Assembly (NCBI GenBank): GCA_959602365.1
Contig: CAUGSS010000041.1
Span: 1-21,074, forward strand
Source: an uncultured Eubacteriales bacterium
GTDB lineage: Bacteria; Bacillota; Clostridia; Oscillospirales; Oscillospiraceae
Reading direction: 5' to 3'
Length of the DNA stretch: 21,074 nucleotides
In this document: in pieces, positions 13,937-21,074 of the stretch
Layout: every line of letters starts with the position of its first letter
Position numbering within the stretch: the stretch's first letter is position 1
Position numbers and translations under genes: made by a program
Notes under the pieces: model-generated
What the model was told of the DNA's origin: nothing
What the model saw: the letters and a program-made list of their open reading frames with translations, nothing else
The model's database searches: none

Positions 13937-13965
13937 TTGCAATGCGGGATGCACTGTGCTATAGT
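13937..13965 (+). promoter_or_regulatory. Sigma-A promoter of the potassium uptake operon
   Basis: TTGCAA (13937-13942) and TATAGT (13960-13965) with a 17-base spacer. Transcription should begin near 13972, leaving a leader of about 40 bases, too short for a known c-di-AMP riboswitch. Confidence 0.85.
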
Positions 13966-14012
13966 ACAGCCAGCATCATCCTATGGCGTAGACAGAAAGG
14001 AGATGGTAGAAG

Positions 14013-15380
14013 ATGACCCAGGCAAAGAAGCCGCGTCTCTCCACCACTCAGTTGATTATTTTGGGCTTTCTTGCGGCGGTGCTGGTGGGCAGTGTACTCT
14101 TGACGCTGCCCATCGCTTCTGCTTCCGGGCAGATGACGCCCTACCTGGACGCCCTGTTTACTTCGGCCACCTCGGTGTGTGTGACGGGTCTGACCGTGGT
14201 GGACACCTTTTCCCACTGGAGCTTGTTCGGGAAAATTGTCATTCTGCTGTTGATCCAGCTGGGCGGGCTGGGTGTGATCTCGTTCACCACCGGCATCATG
14301 GTGCTGATCGGCCGGAAGATCACCCTGAAGGACCGCCTGCTGCTGGAGAGCGCCTTCAACCTGGACAATCTGTCCGGCCTGCTCCGCTTCCTGGGCAAGG
14401 TCTTTGCCGGCACCATGGTGGTGGAGGGCGTGGGCGCGCTGCTGAGCATGCTGGTGTTCTGCCCGGAGTACGGGCTCCGGGGCATCTGGATCTCCGTGTT
14501 TCACTCTATTTCCGCCTTCTGCAACGCGGGCATCGACATCATCGGCCCCAACAGCCTGGTGCCCTATGTCTCCAATGTGGGGCTGAATTTAGTCACCATG
14601 GCGCTGATCATCCTGGGCGGCATTGGCTTTATTGTCTGGTGGGATGTGCTTCGGGTGGCCGGGCTGGTCCGCCAGGGGGAAATCCGCCGCCGCCTGTTCT
14701 GGCAGCGGCTGACCCTGCACACCAAGATCACCCTGACCACCACTGCGATCCTGATCGTGGGGGGCGCGCTGGTCATCGCCCTGCTGGAGTGGAACAACCC
14801 TGAGACGCTGGGCGCTCTGGACCCGGGCACCCGGGTGCTGGCCTCCTTTTTCCAGTCCGTCACCACCCGTACCGCCGGCTATGCCACGGTGACCCAGAGC
14901 GGCCTGAGAGCGGGGACGGTGCTGGTCAGCGTGATTCTGATGTTCATCGGCGGCAGCTCTGTGGGCACTGCCGGCGGCGTCAAGACTTCCACCATTGCGG
15001 TCATTTTCCTGTCGGCGGCCTCCGTGGTGCGGGGGCGGGAGAGCGTCACCGCGTTCCGGCGCACCCTGCCCGAAAAACTGGTCCGCCGGGCCTCCGCCAT
15101 TGTGGCCATCAGCCTGGCCACCCTGCTGGGCTGCACCATGCTGCTCAGCGCCTTTGAGGGCTGCAGCCTCTCCGACGCGCTGTTTGAAATGGCCAGCGCC
15201 CTGGGGACTGTGGGCCTGACCAGCGGCCTGTCCGCGGATCTGACCGACCCGGGCAAGCTGCTGCTCACCTGCGGCATGTACTTCGGCCGGGTTGGCCCCA
15301 TGAGTCTGGCCATCGCCTTCGCCTACCGGAAGGGGGATCGGGCCACGGCCTATCCGGAGCAGAATATCACCCTCGGTTAA
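14013..15380 (+). CDS. TrkH/KtrB-family potassium channel subunit
   Basis: The membrane pore of a Ktr/Trk potassium uptake system, 455 residues, the usual length. Four pore-loop filter sequences are visible: CVTGL (56-60), CNAGID (170-175), TAGYAT (287-292) and TVGLTSG (399-405), each within a membrane-helix/P-loop/helix repeat. It moves K+ (perhaps with Na+) inward under control of the cytoplasmic RCK subunit encoded 42 bases downstream. The start is supported by GAAAGGAG about 10 bases upstream and by a consensus promoter. The N-terminus is short and cytoplasmic, with no signal peptide. Function is confident at family level; KtrB is the closer name for Firmicutes. Confidence 0.95.
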   Translation: MTQAKKPRLSTTQLIILGFLAAVLVGSVLLTLPIASASGQMTPYLDALFTSATSVCVTGLTVVDTFSHWSLFGKIVILLLIQLGGLGVISFTTGIMVLIGRKITLKDRLLLESAFNLDNLSGLLRFLGKVFAGTMVVEGVGALLSMLVFCPEYGLRGIWISVFHSISAFCNAGIDIIGPNSLVPYVSNVGLNLVTMALIILGGIGFIVWWDVLRVAGLVRQGEIRRRLFWQRLTLHTKITLTTTAILIVGGALVIALLEWNNPETLGALDPGTRVLASFFQSVTTRTAGYATVTQSGLRAGTVLVSVILMFIGGSSVGTAGGVKTSTIAVIFLSAASVVRGRESVTAFRRTLPEKLVRRASAIVAISLATLLGCTMLLSAFEGCSLSDALFEMASALGTVGLTSGLSADLTDPGKLLLTCGMYFGRVGPMSLAIAFAYRKGDRATAYPEQNITLG

Positions 15381-15422
15381 CCACCTCTCAGAACCACTGA
15401 GCGAAAAGGAGTATACATCACT

Positions 15423-16079
15423 ATGAAACGCGTGGAAAAATCCTATGTGATCTTTGGCATCAGCAAATTTGGCCGCAGCGTGGCCGAGGAACTCACCCAG
15501 GCCGGCATGCATGTGCTGGCGGTGGACCAGGACCCGGACCGGGTGGCCCAGGTGGCGGACACCGTGGCCATGGCCGTAGTGGGGGACGTCACCGACCAGG
15601 CGGAGATGGAGAATCTGGGCCTGAGCAACTTCGACGCGGCGATTGTGGCCACCACCGGCGACCTGTCCGCCAGCGTCATGGGGGTGATCCTGGCCAAGGA
15701 GGCGGGCATCCCCTTTATCCTGGCCAAGGCCAGCGATGAGATGCAGGTCAAGGTGCTGGAGCGGCTGGGGGCCGACCGGGTCATCATCCCGGAGAAGGAG
15801 TCCGGCGCCCGGGTGGCCCGCACCCTGTTGATGGGCGGCTACAAGGATATGGTGGAGCTGTCCGACCGGGTGCGCATGGCGGAGATCGCCATGCCCGAGG
15901 AGTGGAGCGGCAAAACCCTGCGCCAGCTGGACCTGCGGGGACGCCACCAGCTGAACGTGGTGGCGGTCCGGGACCGGGGAGAGCTGGTGCTGAACTGGGG
16001 TCCGGACAAACCCCTGAACCAGGGCAGCACCCTGCTGGTCATTGCGGACCGGAGGGAGTTTGACAGACTGGAGCTGTAA
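15423..16079 (+). CDS. KtrA/TrkA-family potassium uptake regulatory subunit
   Basis: A 218-residue cytoplasmic gating protein with an RCK N-terminal Rossmann domain (about 6-130) and an RCK C-terminal domain (about 140-218). The dinucleotide loop reads FGISKFGRS (11-19): Ser replaces the middle Gly of the usual GxGxxG. The ribose-binding Asp is D35 in AVDQD. The domain normally binds ATP/ADP or NAD(H), and the C-terminal domain may bind c-di-AMP, as known for KtrA. AAAGGAG lies 11 bases before the ATG. It shares the transcript of the pore gene and ends at a strong terminator. Confidence 0.94.
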   Translation: MKRVEKSYVIFGISKFGRSVAEELTQAGMHVLAVDQDPDRVAQVADTVAMAVVGDVTDQAEMENLGLSNFDAAIVATTGDLSASVMGVILAKEAGIPFILAKASDEMQVKVLERLGADRVIIPEKESGARVARTLLMGGYKDMVELSDRVRMAEIAMPEEWSGKTLRQLDLRGRHQLNVVAVRDRGELVLNWGPDKPLNQGSTLLVIADRREFDRLEL

Positions 16080-16092
16080 TATTTCAACAGAC

Positions 16093-16140
16093 AAAGACCC
16101 GCCCCCACAGGCAGAATGCCGTGGGGGCGGGTCTTTCTGT
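16093..16140. terminator. Bidirectional terminator, KtrA against the DUF3810 gene
   Basis: A perfect 16-bp stem (16093-16108 with 16121-16136) and a 12-base loop. Arms begin AAAGACCC and end GGGTCTTT, giving U-rich trailers on both strands between convergent genes. Confidence 0.9.
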
Positions 16141-16155
16141 TCCTGGGGATAGGAT

Positions 16156-17304
16156 TCAGGACTGCGCCCGGTAGTCGAAGTAGTAGGCCACCAGCAGATC
16201 CACGCACTTGCCGTAGCTCTGCTTGCCGTCGCTCTGGCCGTAGCTGTTCAGAAAGCCCTCATACACCGTGGTGGACACGGATTTGGCCATCTGATCCAGG
16301 GTGCTGTCGAACTGATCCCAGTAGGCGTCATTGGCCTCCAGGTCCGCCTCCACCCGCGGATCCAGCGTCTCCCGGATCTGCCAGTAGGTCTCCGGGGAGG
16401 CGGAGTAGAGGGCGTTGCCCAGGTGGATGAAGCCGAACAGGGCCGAGGAGTAGGTGAACACCGGATTGTCACAGCGCAGCCCGGCGATGATGGCCACAAA
16501 ATTGCACTCGTCCTCCCGGGCGATGTTGCGCTGGTGGGCGAACTCGTGGAGGATGGTGGCGGGAATCAGGCAGGCCGGGGCGTCGTCGTTGATCAAGGTC
16601 TCCGCGGTGAAGGGGAAGAAGAAGCCGGTGAAATCAATGCGGCTCATCAGGGGACTGGACACCATGCGCTTCGGGGTCCGCTCCGGACCGGCCAGAAAGG
16701 GGAATTCCGCGCAGATGCCGTCATAGAGGCCGGCGGTCTCAGAGAAAATGGTGTCCAGATCCTCCGCAAACACGCCGTTTTCATCCCGGGTGATTTCGCC
16801 CGCCAGCTCGTTGAGCTTTGCGGCGAAGGAATTGGTCAGGGTGGCCAGCTCTTCCACCGAGGCCCCCCGGGTCTCGATACCGCTCTTGTCGGAGAAGTTG
16901 TCTCCGTAATAGTTGATGCCCCAGAGGACTGTATAGCCGCAGTAGACCAGCACCACAGCGCTGGCCAGGGCCAGCACCCGGCGTGCCAGCCGCAGCAGCC
17001 TGCGGGGGTGCCGGACCGTGAGCCAGATCCACCGCGCCAGAAACACGAGGAAGGCCGCCAGGGCCAGCACCCAGAGCACCTCCGCCACCGCAAAGGGGAC
17101 GGGATTGCACAGCCAGGAGAGGGCGTGCTTGAAGGGGGTGGTGACATGGGCGATGACCCAGTTCATCAGCGCCTGATTGCCCTTGCACAGGTGGAAGGCC
17201 CCCAAAATCGCCCCGCCTGCGGCCAGGCAGATGGCCGGGGGCAGCAGAGATCTCAGCCCTTCGGCCGTTTCAGGGTTCCGGATGTCATCATATATGGTCC
17301 GCAT
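16156..17304 (-). CDS. DUF3810 membrane metallopeptidase-like protein
   Basis: A 382-residue protein with three hydrophobic segments (about 20-40, 69-95, 108-130) and a large domain after them. That domain carries HEFAHQ (H253, E254, H257), a zinc HExxH motif, followed by EDECNF with a likely third ligand at E264 or E266. This matches the DUF3810 family, a predicted zinc-dependent membrane peptidase whose substrate is unknown. AGGAGG lies 8 bases before the ATG, which is only 3 bases after the stop of the penicillin-binding protein, so it belongs to the wall-synthesis operon. The active domain probably faces outward. Confidence 0.85.
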   Translation of the reverse strand: MRTIYDDIRNPETAEGLRSLLPPAICLAAGGAILGAFHLCKGNQALMNWVIAHVTTPFKHALSWLCNPVPFAVAEVLWVLALAAFLVFLARWIWLTVRHPRRLLRLARRVLALASAVVLVYCGYTVLWGINYYGDNFSDKSGIETRGASVEELATLTNSFAAKLNELAGEITRDENGVFAEDLDTIFSETAGLYDGICAEFPFLAGPERTPKRMVSSPLMSRIDFTGFFFPFTAETLINDDAPACLIPATILHEFAHQRNIAREDECNFVAIIAGLRCDNPVFTYSSALFGFIHLGNALYSASPETYWQIRETLDPRVEADLEANDAYWDQFDSTLDQMAKSVSTTVYEGFLNSYGQSDGKQSYGKCVDLLVAYYFDYRAQS

Positions 17305-17307
17305 TCC

Positions 17308-18666
17308 TCACCCCTCCTGGCAGAGCTGGTTCAGCACAGTCGCGGCGATGCTGCCGGCGGTGGAGGCGCCGCCGCCGCCGTTCTCCACCAGCACGACGAA
17401 GGCATAGGGATGGGCCTCGTCATCGATAAAGCCCACAAACCAGGCGTGGGGAGAAAGGCCGCTGCCCACTTCGGCGGTGCCCGACTTGGCGCACACCGCC
17501 AGGTCGCCGAACTGACTCTGTCCATAGGTCTGCTGCACATTGTTGCGCATCAGCGCCTGCAGCGTCTCGCAGGTGGAGCGCTCCCAGCCGATGGAGGAGT
17601 TGGGCTGGCTGATCAGGGCGGCGGGCAGGCCGTTCTGAGAGGTCACCCGGCTCAGCAGCCTGGGGGTGGCGGCGGAGCCGTCCCCGGCAATACAGCCCAT
17701 CAGGGTGAGCACAGCGGCGGGGTTGACCAGATCGTTGTACTGGCCCACGCCGGACCAGCCCAGCTCCAGGGTGCCCCCCCCGGCCACGTCAAAGCTGCCG
17801 GCGGCGCTGGTATAGCCGCTCACCTCCACGCTGTCCAGCAGCCCGGCCTCCCGGACATACTGTTCCAGGGTGTCTCCCCCCAGCTCCAGGGCCAGGGTGG
17901 CAAAGGCGCCGTTGCAGCTGTTGGCCAGGGCGGAGGCAAAGTCCAGCTCGCCGTGGACCGAGGGGCAGGTCACCTCGCCGCCGCCGATTTCCACCGAGCC
18001 GGTGCAGGTGTAGGTAAAGCTGTCGGTGTCCAGCTGTTCCAGGGCGGCGGCGGCGGTGACCACCTTGAAGATAGAGCCCGGGGTGTAGGTCGAGGAGAGG
18101 AAACGGTTCATGTAGGCGCCGGTATAGGCGCTGTCCCCGGCGGCCACCGCGGCCACCTGATCCTCGTCGATGGGGTCGTAGGAGGGGGCGGTGGTCAGGC
18201 AGAGAATTTCCCCCGTCTTATAATTGTATACCGCCACAGTGCCCGCCCGGCCGTTCAAGGCCTGGTAGGCGGTCTCGTTCAGATCTGCGTCCACCGAGAG
18301 ATAGAGGTTGTTGCCCGTGCTGTTCAGGCCGGTGATGGGGTTGTAGCTCACCAGCTGGGAGGAGAAGATCTTTCTGGCCCCGGTGGCGATATTGCCCTGG
18401 AGGTCACCCACCAGGTGCAGGGTGGAGGTGCGCAGCAGGGCGCTGTCGCCGTAGGATTGGGTGGAGCAGTCAAACAGCAGGGTGCCGTCCCGGTCCAGGA
18501 TGGTGCCTGCGGCCAGATGGCCCTGGGAATAGGCGGACTGGTTGACCGAGGAGGAGGCCCAGGCCCGGCCCCGGACCACATAGAGCACGCAGAACAGCAC
18601 GGTGCCCAGGGCCAGCAGCAGGGTGAAGATCAGCACGAAGATGGTGCGATGCTTGAGCTGTTTCAT
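17308..18666 (-). CDS. Class B penicillin-binding protein, PbpA/FtsI type
   Basis: A peptidoglycan transpeptidase of 452 residues with one N-terminal membrane helix (about 9-31). It is shorter than PBP2 or FtsI and of the size of actinobacterial PbpA. Active-site motifs are SIFK (S198-K201), SCN (250-252) and KSG (394-396, in place of the commoner KTG). The short N-terminal dimerisation domain includes GTILDRDG (54-61). It cross-links glycan strands made by the partner glycosyltransferase: its ATG overlaps the stop of the FtsW/RodA gene by four bases (ATGA). The start is that overlap codon. The DUF3810 gene follows 3 bases later. Confidence 0.93.
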   Translation of the reverse strand: MKQLKHRTIFVLIFTLLLALGTVLFCVLYVVRGRAWASSSVNQSAYSQGHLAAGTILDRDGTLLFDCSTQSYGDSALLRTSTLHLVGDLQGNIATGARKIFSSQLVSYNPITGLNSTGNNLYLSVDADLNETAYQALNGRAGTVAVYNYKTGEILCLTTAPSYDPIDEDQVAAVAAGDSAYTGAYMNRFLSSTYTPGSIFKVVTAAAALEQLDTDSFTYTCTGSVEIGGGEVTCPSVHGELDFASALANSCNGAFATLALELGGDTLEQYVREAGLLDSVEVSGYTSAAGSFDVAGGGTLELGWSGVGQYNDLVNPAAVLTLMGCIAGDGSAATPRLLSRVTSQNGLPAALISQPNSSIGWERSTCETLQALMRNNVQQTYGQSQFGDLAVCAKSGTAEVGSGLSPHAWFVGFIDDEAHPYAFVVLVENGGGGASTAGSIAATVLNQLCQEG

Positions 18667-20747
18667 TTCTTGTCGTCGTCCTCCTCCCAGGTGAAGTAAT
18701 CCCGCCAGTTGTCGGCATCGGTGGTGGTGCCCTGATCGTCCGGCGGATCAAAATCAAAGTCATCCGGATTGTCGGGGGAGTCCATGGTGCGGCGGATCAT
18801 GCGTTCCACCTCCGGGTCCGTGCCGGCGTCCGGCGGCGTGTCGCCAAAGACATCCCGCAGATAGCCCTGCATCGCATCCGGGGAGGCATCGGGCCCGGGC
18901 CGGGAGGGAATACGCCCGGCATCGTAGCCGTAGGGTGCCACTGCGCCGTCGTCATCGTCGTCATAGTCCCCGTATTCCTCATAGGACGCCGCTTCCCCGC
19001 GGCGCGCCTCCTCCTGCACCGCCTTTCGGCTGGGCAGGCGGATGGCCAGCCCGGCGTTTTGTCGGGTGTCTGCGGCCTTGATATAGGCCAGCAGCCCCCA
19101 GCAGCAGATCATGCTGCTGCCGCCCATGGAGACAAAGGGGAAGGTGACGCCGGTGAGGGGGAGCAGATCCACGGAGCCGAACACGTTGAGCATGGTCTGC
19201 ACCACCAGCAGCATAGCGGTGGAGCAGGCGGCGATGACGTAGAACGTGGAGCGGGCTGTGGCGGCGGATTTGATGGCGAAGAGGGCCAGCAGGATGATGA
19301 CCGTCACCGCGCACAGCGCCACAATCAGGCCCATCTCATCGCTGACCACGCCAAAGACCAGGTCGGTGTTGGCGGCGGCCACATTTTTGAGCCAGCCGTT
19401 GCCCACCCCGTGGCCGAACAGGCCGCCTCCGGCGATGGCCGACATGGTGCGGGTCTGCTGATAGCCCAGGTCGGCGGTGTCGCTCCAGGCGTGGAGAAAA
19501 ATGGTGAACCGGCGGGCGATGTACGGCTTGAAATGGACGATGATGTACCCGCCGAATACGGCGGCGGCCCCCATAAAGGATACGCTGGGCAGGTCGCCGG
19601 AGCGGAGGAAGGCGATGGCCAGGAAGGTGGCGAAGAAAATCAGCGCCGTGCCGAAGTCGCTCATCAATCCCAGGCATCCCACGCAGAAGGCGGAGAACAA
19701 CAGGGTGAAGATCAGATTGCGCCGGGTGAACATCCGGTTCAGGGTGGTGGCGCCGCCCAGGATGAAGGCCAGCTTGACGATCTCCGAGGGCTGGAAGGAG
19801 ATGGGGCCGATCTGCACCCAGTTCCGGGCGCCGAAGAGCCGGGCGCCGAAGAGCAGGTTGAAGGCCAGCAGCAGCACCGCCAGGGCCGCCACCGGCCAGC
19901 GCAGCTGCATGGCCAGAGTCAGGTTGCGCAGGATCAGGGACAGGGCAAAGAAGAACACCAGCCCCATCACCATGCACAAAAGCTGCTTGTACAGGTCACC
20001 CGGCGCTTTGTTGGCGGTGACTGTCATACACAGGGTGGTGAGGAAAAAGGCCAGGGTCTCAATCTCAAAGCCGGTGCGCCGCAGCACCCGGTAGACTGTG
20101 TACACCAGCCACATCACCAGGCACAGCGCGCCGAAGGTGACCAGGATACGCACGCCGGCGTCGGCGGCATAGGCCATCAGCAGCTCGATGCACAGCACCA
20201 GCTGGATCAGCGTCAGAATACACAGATTGAGCCCCGGGGAGATGGCCCGTCCGGGCCGGGTGCGGCGCTTGGCCTGCTCCAGCTCCTGGGCGGCGGTGAT
20301 GGCGGTGAAGGTCACTTCCACATCGCCCAGGCCGATCACATCCCCGTCCTGAATGGGGGCGTGCTTCTCCGGGGGAATCTCCTGACCGTTGACGGTCAGC
20401 CCGTTTTTGGGGTTCAGGGCGTGTACCCGCCACACCCCCTTCTCGTCCCGGAGAAAGGCGGCGTGGCTCCGGGAGACGGTGGGGGACTGGAGCACCACGT
20501 CGCTGCGGCGGGAGCGGCCTACCGTATTTTCCCAGTGGTGGAACTCGCCGTAATCCCCGTCCGGCAGCGTCAGCCTGCCCCAGGTCTCCCGCTCTATCTT
20601 GCCTCGGAGCAGGCTTTTGCCGCAGCGTACCACCAGCCAGATACAAAGGACGGGCAGCAGAATGCGGCAGATCAGGCTGAGGACGCCCAAAAGCGGAGAG
20701 CCGCTCTGACCGGTCAGGCCGGCCAATGCCTCCTGCAAAAGATCCAT
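18663..20747 (-). CDS. FHA-domain FtsW/RodA/SpoVE-family fusion
   Basis: A SEDS-family peptidoglycan glycosyltransferase of 694 residues, about 300 longer than RodA or FtsW. Order: a membrane helix (about 20-40), an FHA domain (about 75-148, with GRSRRSD, VSRSHAAF and NPKNGLTVNG), then the polytopic SEDS domain (about 173-585), which includes HAWSD and a loop with GVGNGW. Last comes an acidic disordered tail (about 600-694) with a run of aspartates and DYFTWEEDDDKK at the end. The FHA domain binds phosphothreonine, so a Ser/Thr kinase may control the enzyme. AGGAGG lies 5 bases before the chosen ATG; the upstream frame from 20945 has no ribosome site. It leads an operon with the class B transpeptidase. 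Confidence 0.92.
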   Translation of the reverse strand: MDLLQEALAGLTGQSGSPLLGVLSLICRILLPVLCIWLVVRCGKSLLRGKIERETWGRLTLPDGDYGEFHHWENTVGRSRRSDVVLQSPTVSRSHAAFLRDEKGVWRVHALNPKNGLTVNGQEIPPEKHAPIQDGDVIGLGDVEVTFTAITAAQELEQAKRRTRPGRAISPGLNLCILTLIQLVLCIELLMAYAADAGVRILVTFGALCLVMWLVYTVYRVLRRTGFEIETLAFFLTTLCMTVTANKAPGDLYKQLLCMVMGLVFFFALSLILRNLTLAMQLRWPVAALAVLLLAFNLLFGARLFGARNWVQIGPISFQPSEIVKLAFILGGATTLNRMFTRRNLIFTLLFSAFCVGCLGLMSDFGTALIFFATFLAIAFLRSGDLPSVSFMGAAAVFGGYIIVHFKPYIARRFTIFLHAWSDTADLGYQQTRTMSAIAGGGLFGHGVGNGWLKNVAAANTDLVFGVVSDEMGLIVALCAVTVIILLALFAIKSAATARSTFYVIAACSTAMLLVVQTMLNVFGSVDLLPLTGVTFPFVSMGGSSMICCWGLLAYIKAADTRQNAGLAIRLPSRKAVQEEARRGEAASYEEYGDYDDDDDGAVAPYGYDAGRIPSRPGPDASPDAMQGYLRDVFGDTPPDAGTDPEVERMIRRTMDSPDNPDDFDFDPPDDQGTTTDADNWRDYFTWEEDDDKK

Positions 20748-20787
20748 AGGAACCTCCTGAAAGCTGAAAAACAATTTTTCACTCTGT

Positions 20788-20793
20788 ATCATA
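20788..20793 (-). promoter_or_regulatory. -10 element of the wall-synthesis operon
   Basis: TATGAT on the minus strand, about 40 bases before the FtsW-like start. The region upstream is a T-run and A-run tract (20800-20825) rather than a good -35, but such tracts often aid promoters. Confidence 0.5.
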
Positions 20794-20834
20794 TCACACT
20801 TTTTTGCAAAAAAAAGAAAGAAACCGTTAAAATT

Positions 20835-20866
20835 GCGGCACTTGCTCGAAAATTTGAGCTTGCCGC
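20835..20866. other. Imperfect hairpin upstream of the wall operon
   Basis: GCGGCA ... GCTC pairs with GAGC ... TGCCGC around an AT-rich loop (GAAAATTT), with a small bulge. It lies just upstream of the FtsW-operon promoter region. It could be a protein-binding site or a chance structure. Confidence 0.3.
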
Positions 20867-20897
20867 CGCGTTCCAGAGCTCGGAGCTGCAAATTTAT

Positions 20898-20934
20898 CCC
20901 ATAAAGATGGCCCCCGCGCCAAAGCGCGGGGGCC
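20898..20934 (-). terminator. Terminator of the UgpC-like gene
   Basis: A perfect 11-bp stem (20909-20919 with 20924-20934) and a 4-base loop. The minus-strand trailer is ATCTTTATGGG and the plus-strand trailer GTTGTTTGC. It lies about 65 bases past the UgpC-like stop. Confidence 0.65.
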
Positions 20935-20998
20935 GTTGTTTGCATTTGCAGTGTTCCAGGGATCTGTGCTGAAGACGATAAAGGGAGGAGGGGCAGAA

Positions 20999-21074
20999 TT
21001 ACAGCAGGTTCTCCTCGGTCTCGGGGTCGAAGAGGTGGACCAGGTCGGCGGGGAAGGTGATGTCGATCTTGGTG
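20999..21074 (-). CDS. ABC transporter ATP-binding protein C-terminus, UgpC/MsmX type (partial)
   Basis: The last 24 full codons of a gene that enters from the right edge. The end reads FPADLVHLFDPETEENLL, matching the C-terminal regulatory domain of UgpC/MsmK/MsmX, the shared ATPases that power carbohydrate ABC importers. Only the tail is in the window, so the nucleotide-binding motifs cannot be checked. The family call rests on the HLFDPETE signature. Confidence 0.7.
   Translation of the reverse strand, partial: TKIDITFPADLVHLFDPETEENLL

Noticed and set aside
13972..14012. A riboswitch (c-di-AMP or similar) ahead of the potassium operon
   Set aside because: The leader after the predicted start is only about 40 bases, with no recognisable conserved fold.
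14589..16094. A 501-codon minus-strand frame across the potassium operon
   Set aside because: Antisense to two clear genes, with His/Gln/Gly-rich low-complexity product.
16423..18699. A 758-codon plus-strand open frame opposite the PBP and DUF3810 genes
   Set aside because: Antisense shadow: low-complexity Gly/Gln/His-rich product, no ribosome site, and the minus-strand genes have clear motifs.
19059..20972. A 637-codon plus-strand open frame opposite the FtsW-like gene
   Set aside because: GC-driven shadow of a well-supported membrane protein; product is Gly/Gln/His-rich with no domain.

Overview
The window looks like chromosomal DNA from a high-GC, Gram-positive anaerobe of the clostridial type, probably an Oscillospiraceae relative of Flavonifractor or Lawsonibacter. 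The evidence is strong AGGAGG ribosome sites, a nitroreductase carrying its own ferredoxin domain, a Trk/Ktr potassium system, a YitT protein, an FHA-FtsW fusion paired with a PbpA-like transpeptidase, and a sortase-type surface protein. The taxonomic placement is inference. I saw no rRNA, tRNA, CRISPR array, transposase or phage gene.

Region 1 (1-1743): a tetranucleotide repeat, a hairpin with a T-run, and a secreted, probably wall-anchored Cys-repeat protein whose 5' half is much more AT-rich than its 3' half. Region 2 (1924-5375, all minus): a DUF5655 gene followed by a LysR regulator, and upstream a three-gene operon of tandem SnoaL/NTF2-like paralogs. The third paralog has lost every Tyr/His/acid position shared by the other two in the likely active site. 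Region 3 (5596-7434, minus): an operon of a 39-residue peptide, an ECF-type sigma factor and a beta-solenoid-like repeat protein, behind an ECF-like promoter. Region 4 (7570-11399): an ATP-grasp ligase (minus) divergent from a plus-strand esterase, followed by a YitT-family membrane protein and a Nim-like flavin-binding protein. Region 5 (11444-13853, minus): a von Willebrand A protein with an unclear start, a long imperfect palindromic repeat, and a ferredoxin-nitroreductase. Region 6 (14013-16079, plus): a KtrB/TrkH and KtrA/TrkA potassium uptake operon with a good sigma-A promoter. Region 7 (16156-20747, minus): an operon of FHA-FtsW/RodA, a class B penicillin-binding protein and a DUF3810 membrane metalloprotease-like protein, for wall synthesis. 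The window ends in the C-terminus of a UgpC/MsmX-type ABC ATPase.

Transcription units are well delimited: nearly every convergent junction or operon end carries a strong GC hairpin. The most promising candidate for something undescribed is the SnoaL-like triplet, which may form a hetero-oligomer with one degenerate subunit. Second is the sigma/peptide/solenoid operon, which has no recognisable anti-sigma factor. No stretch over 300 bases lacks a gene.
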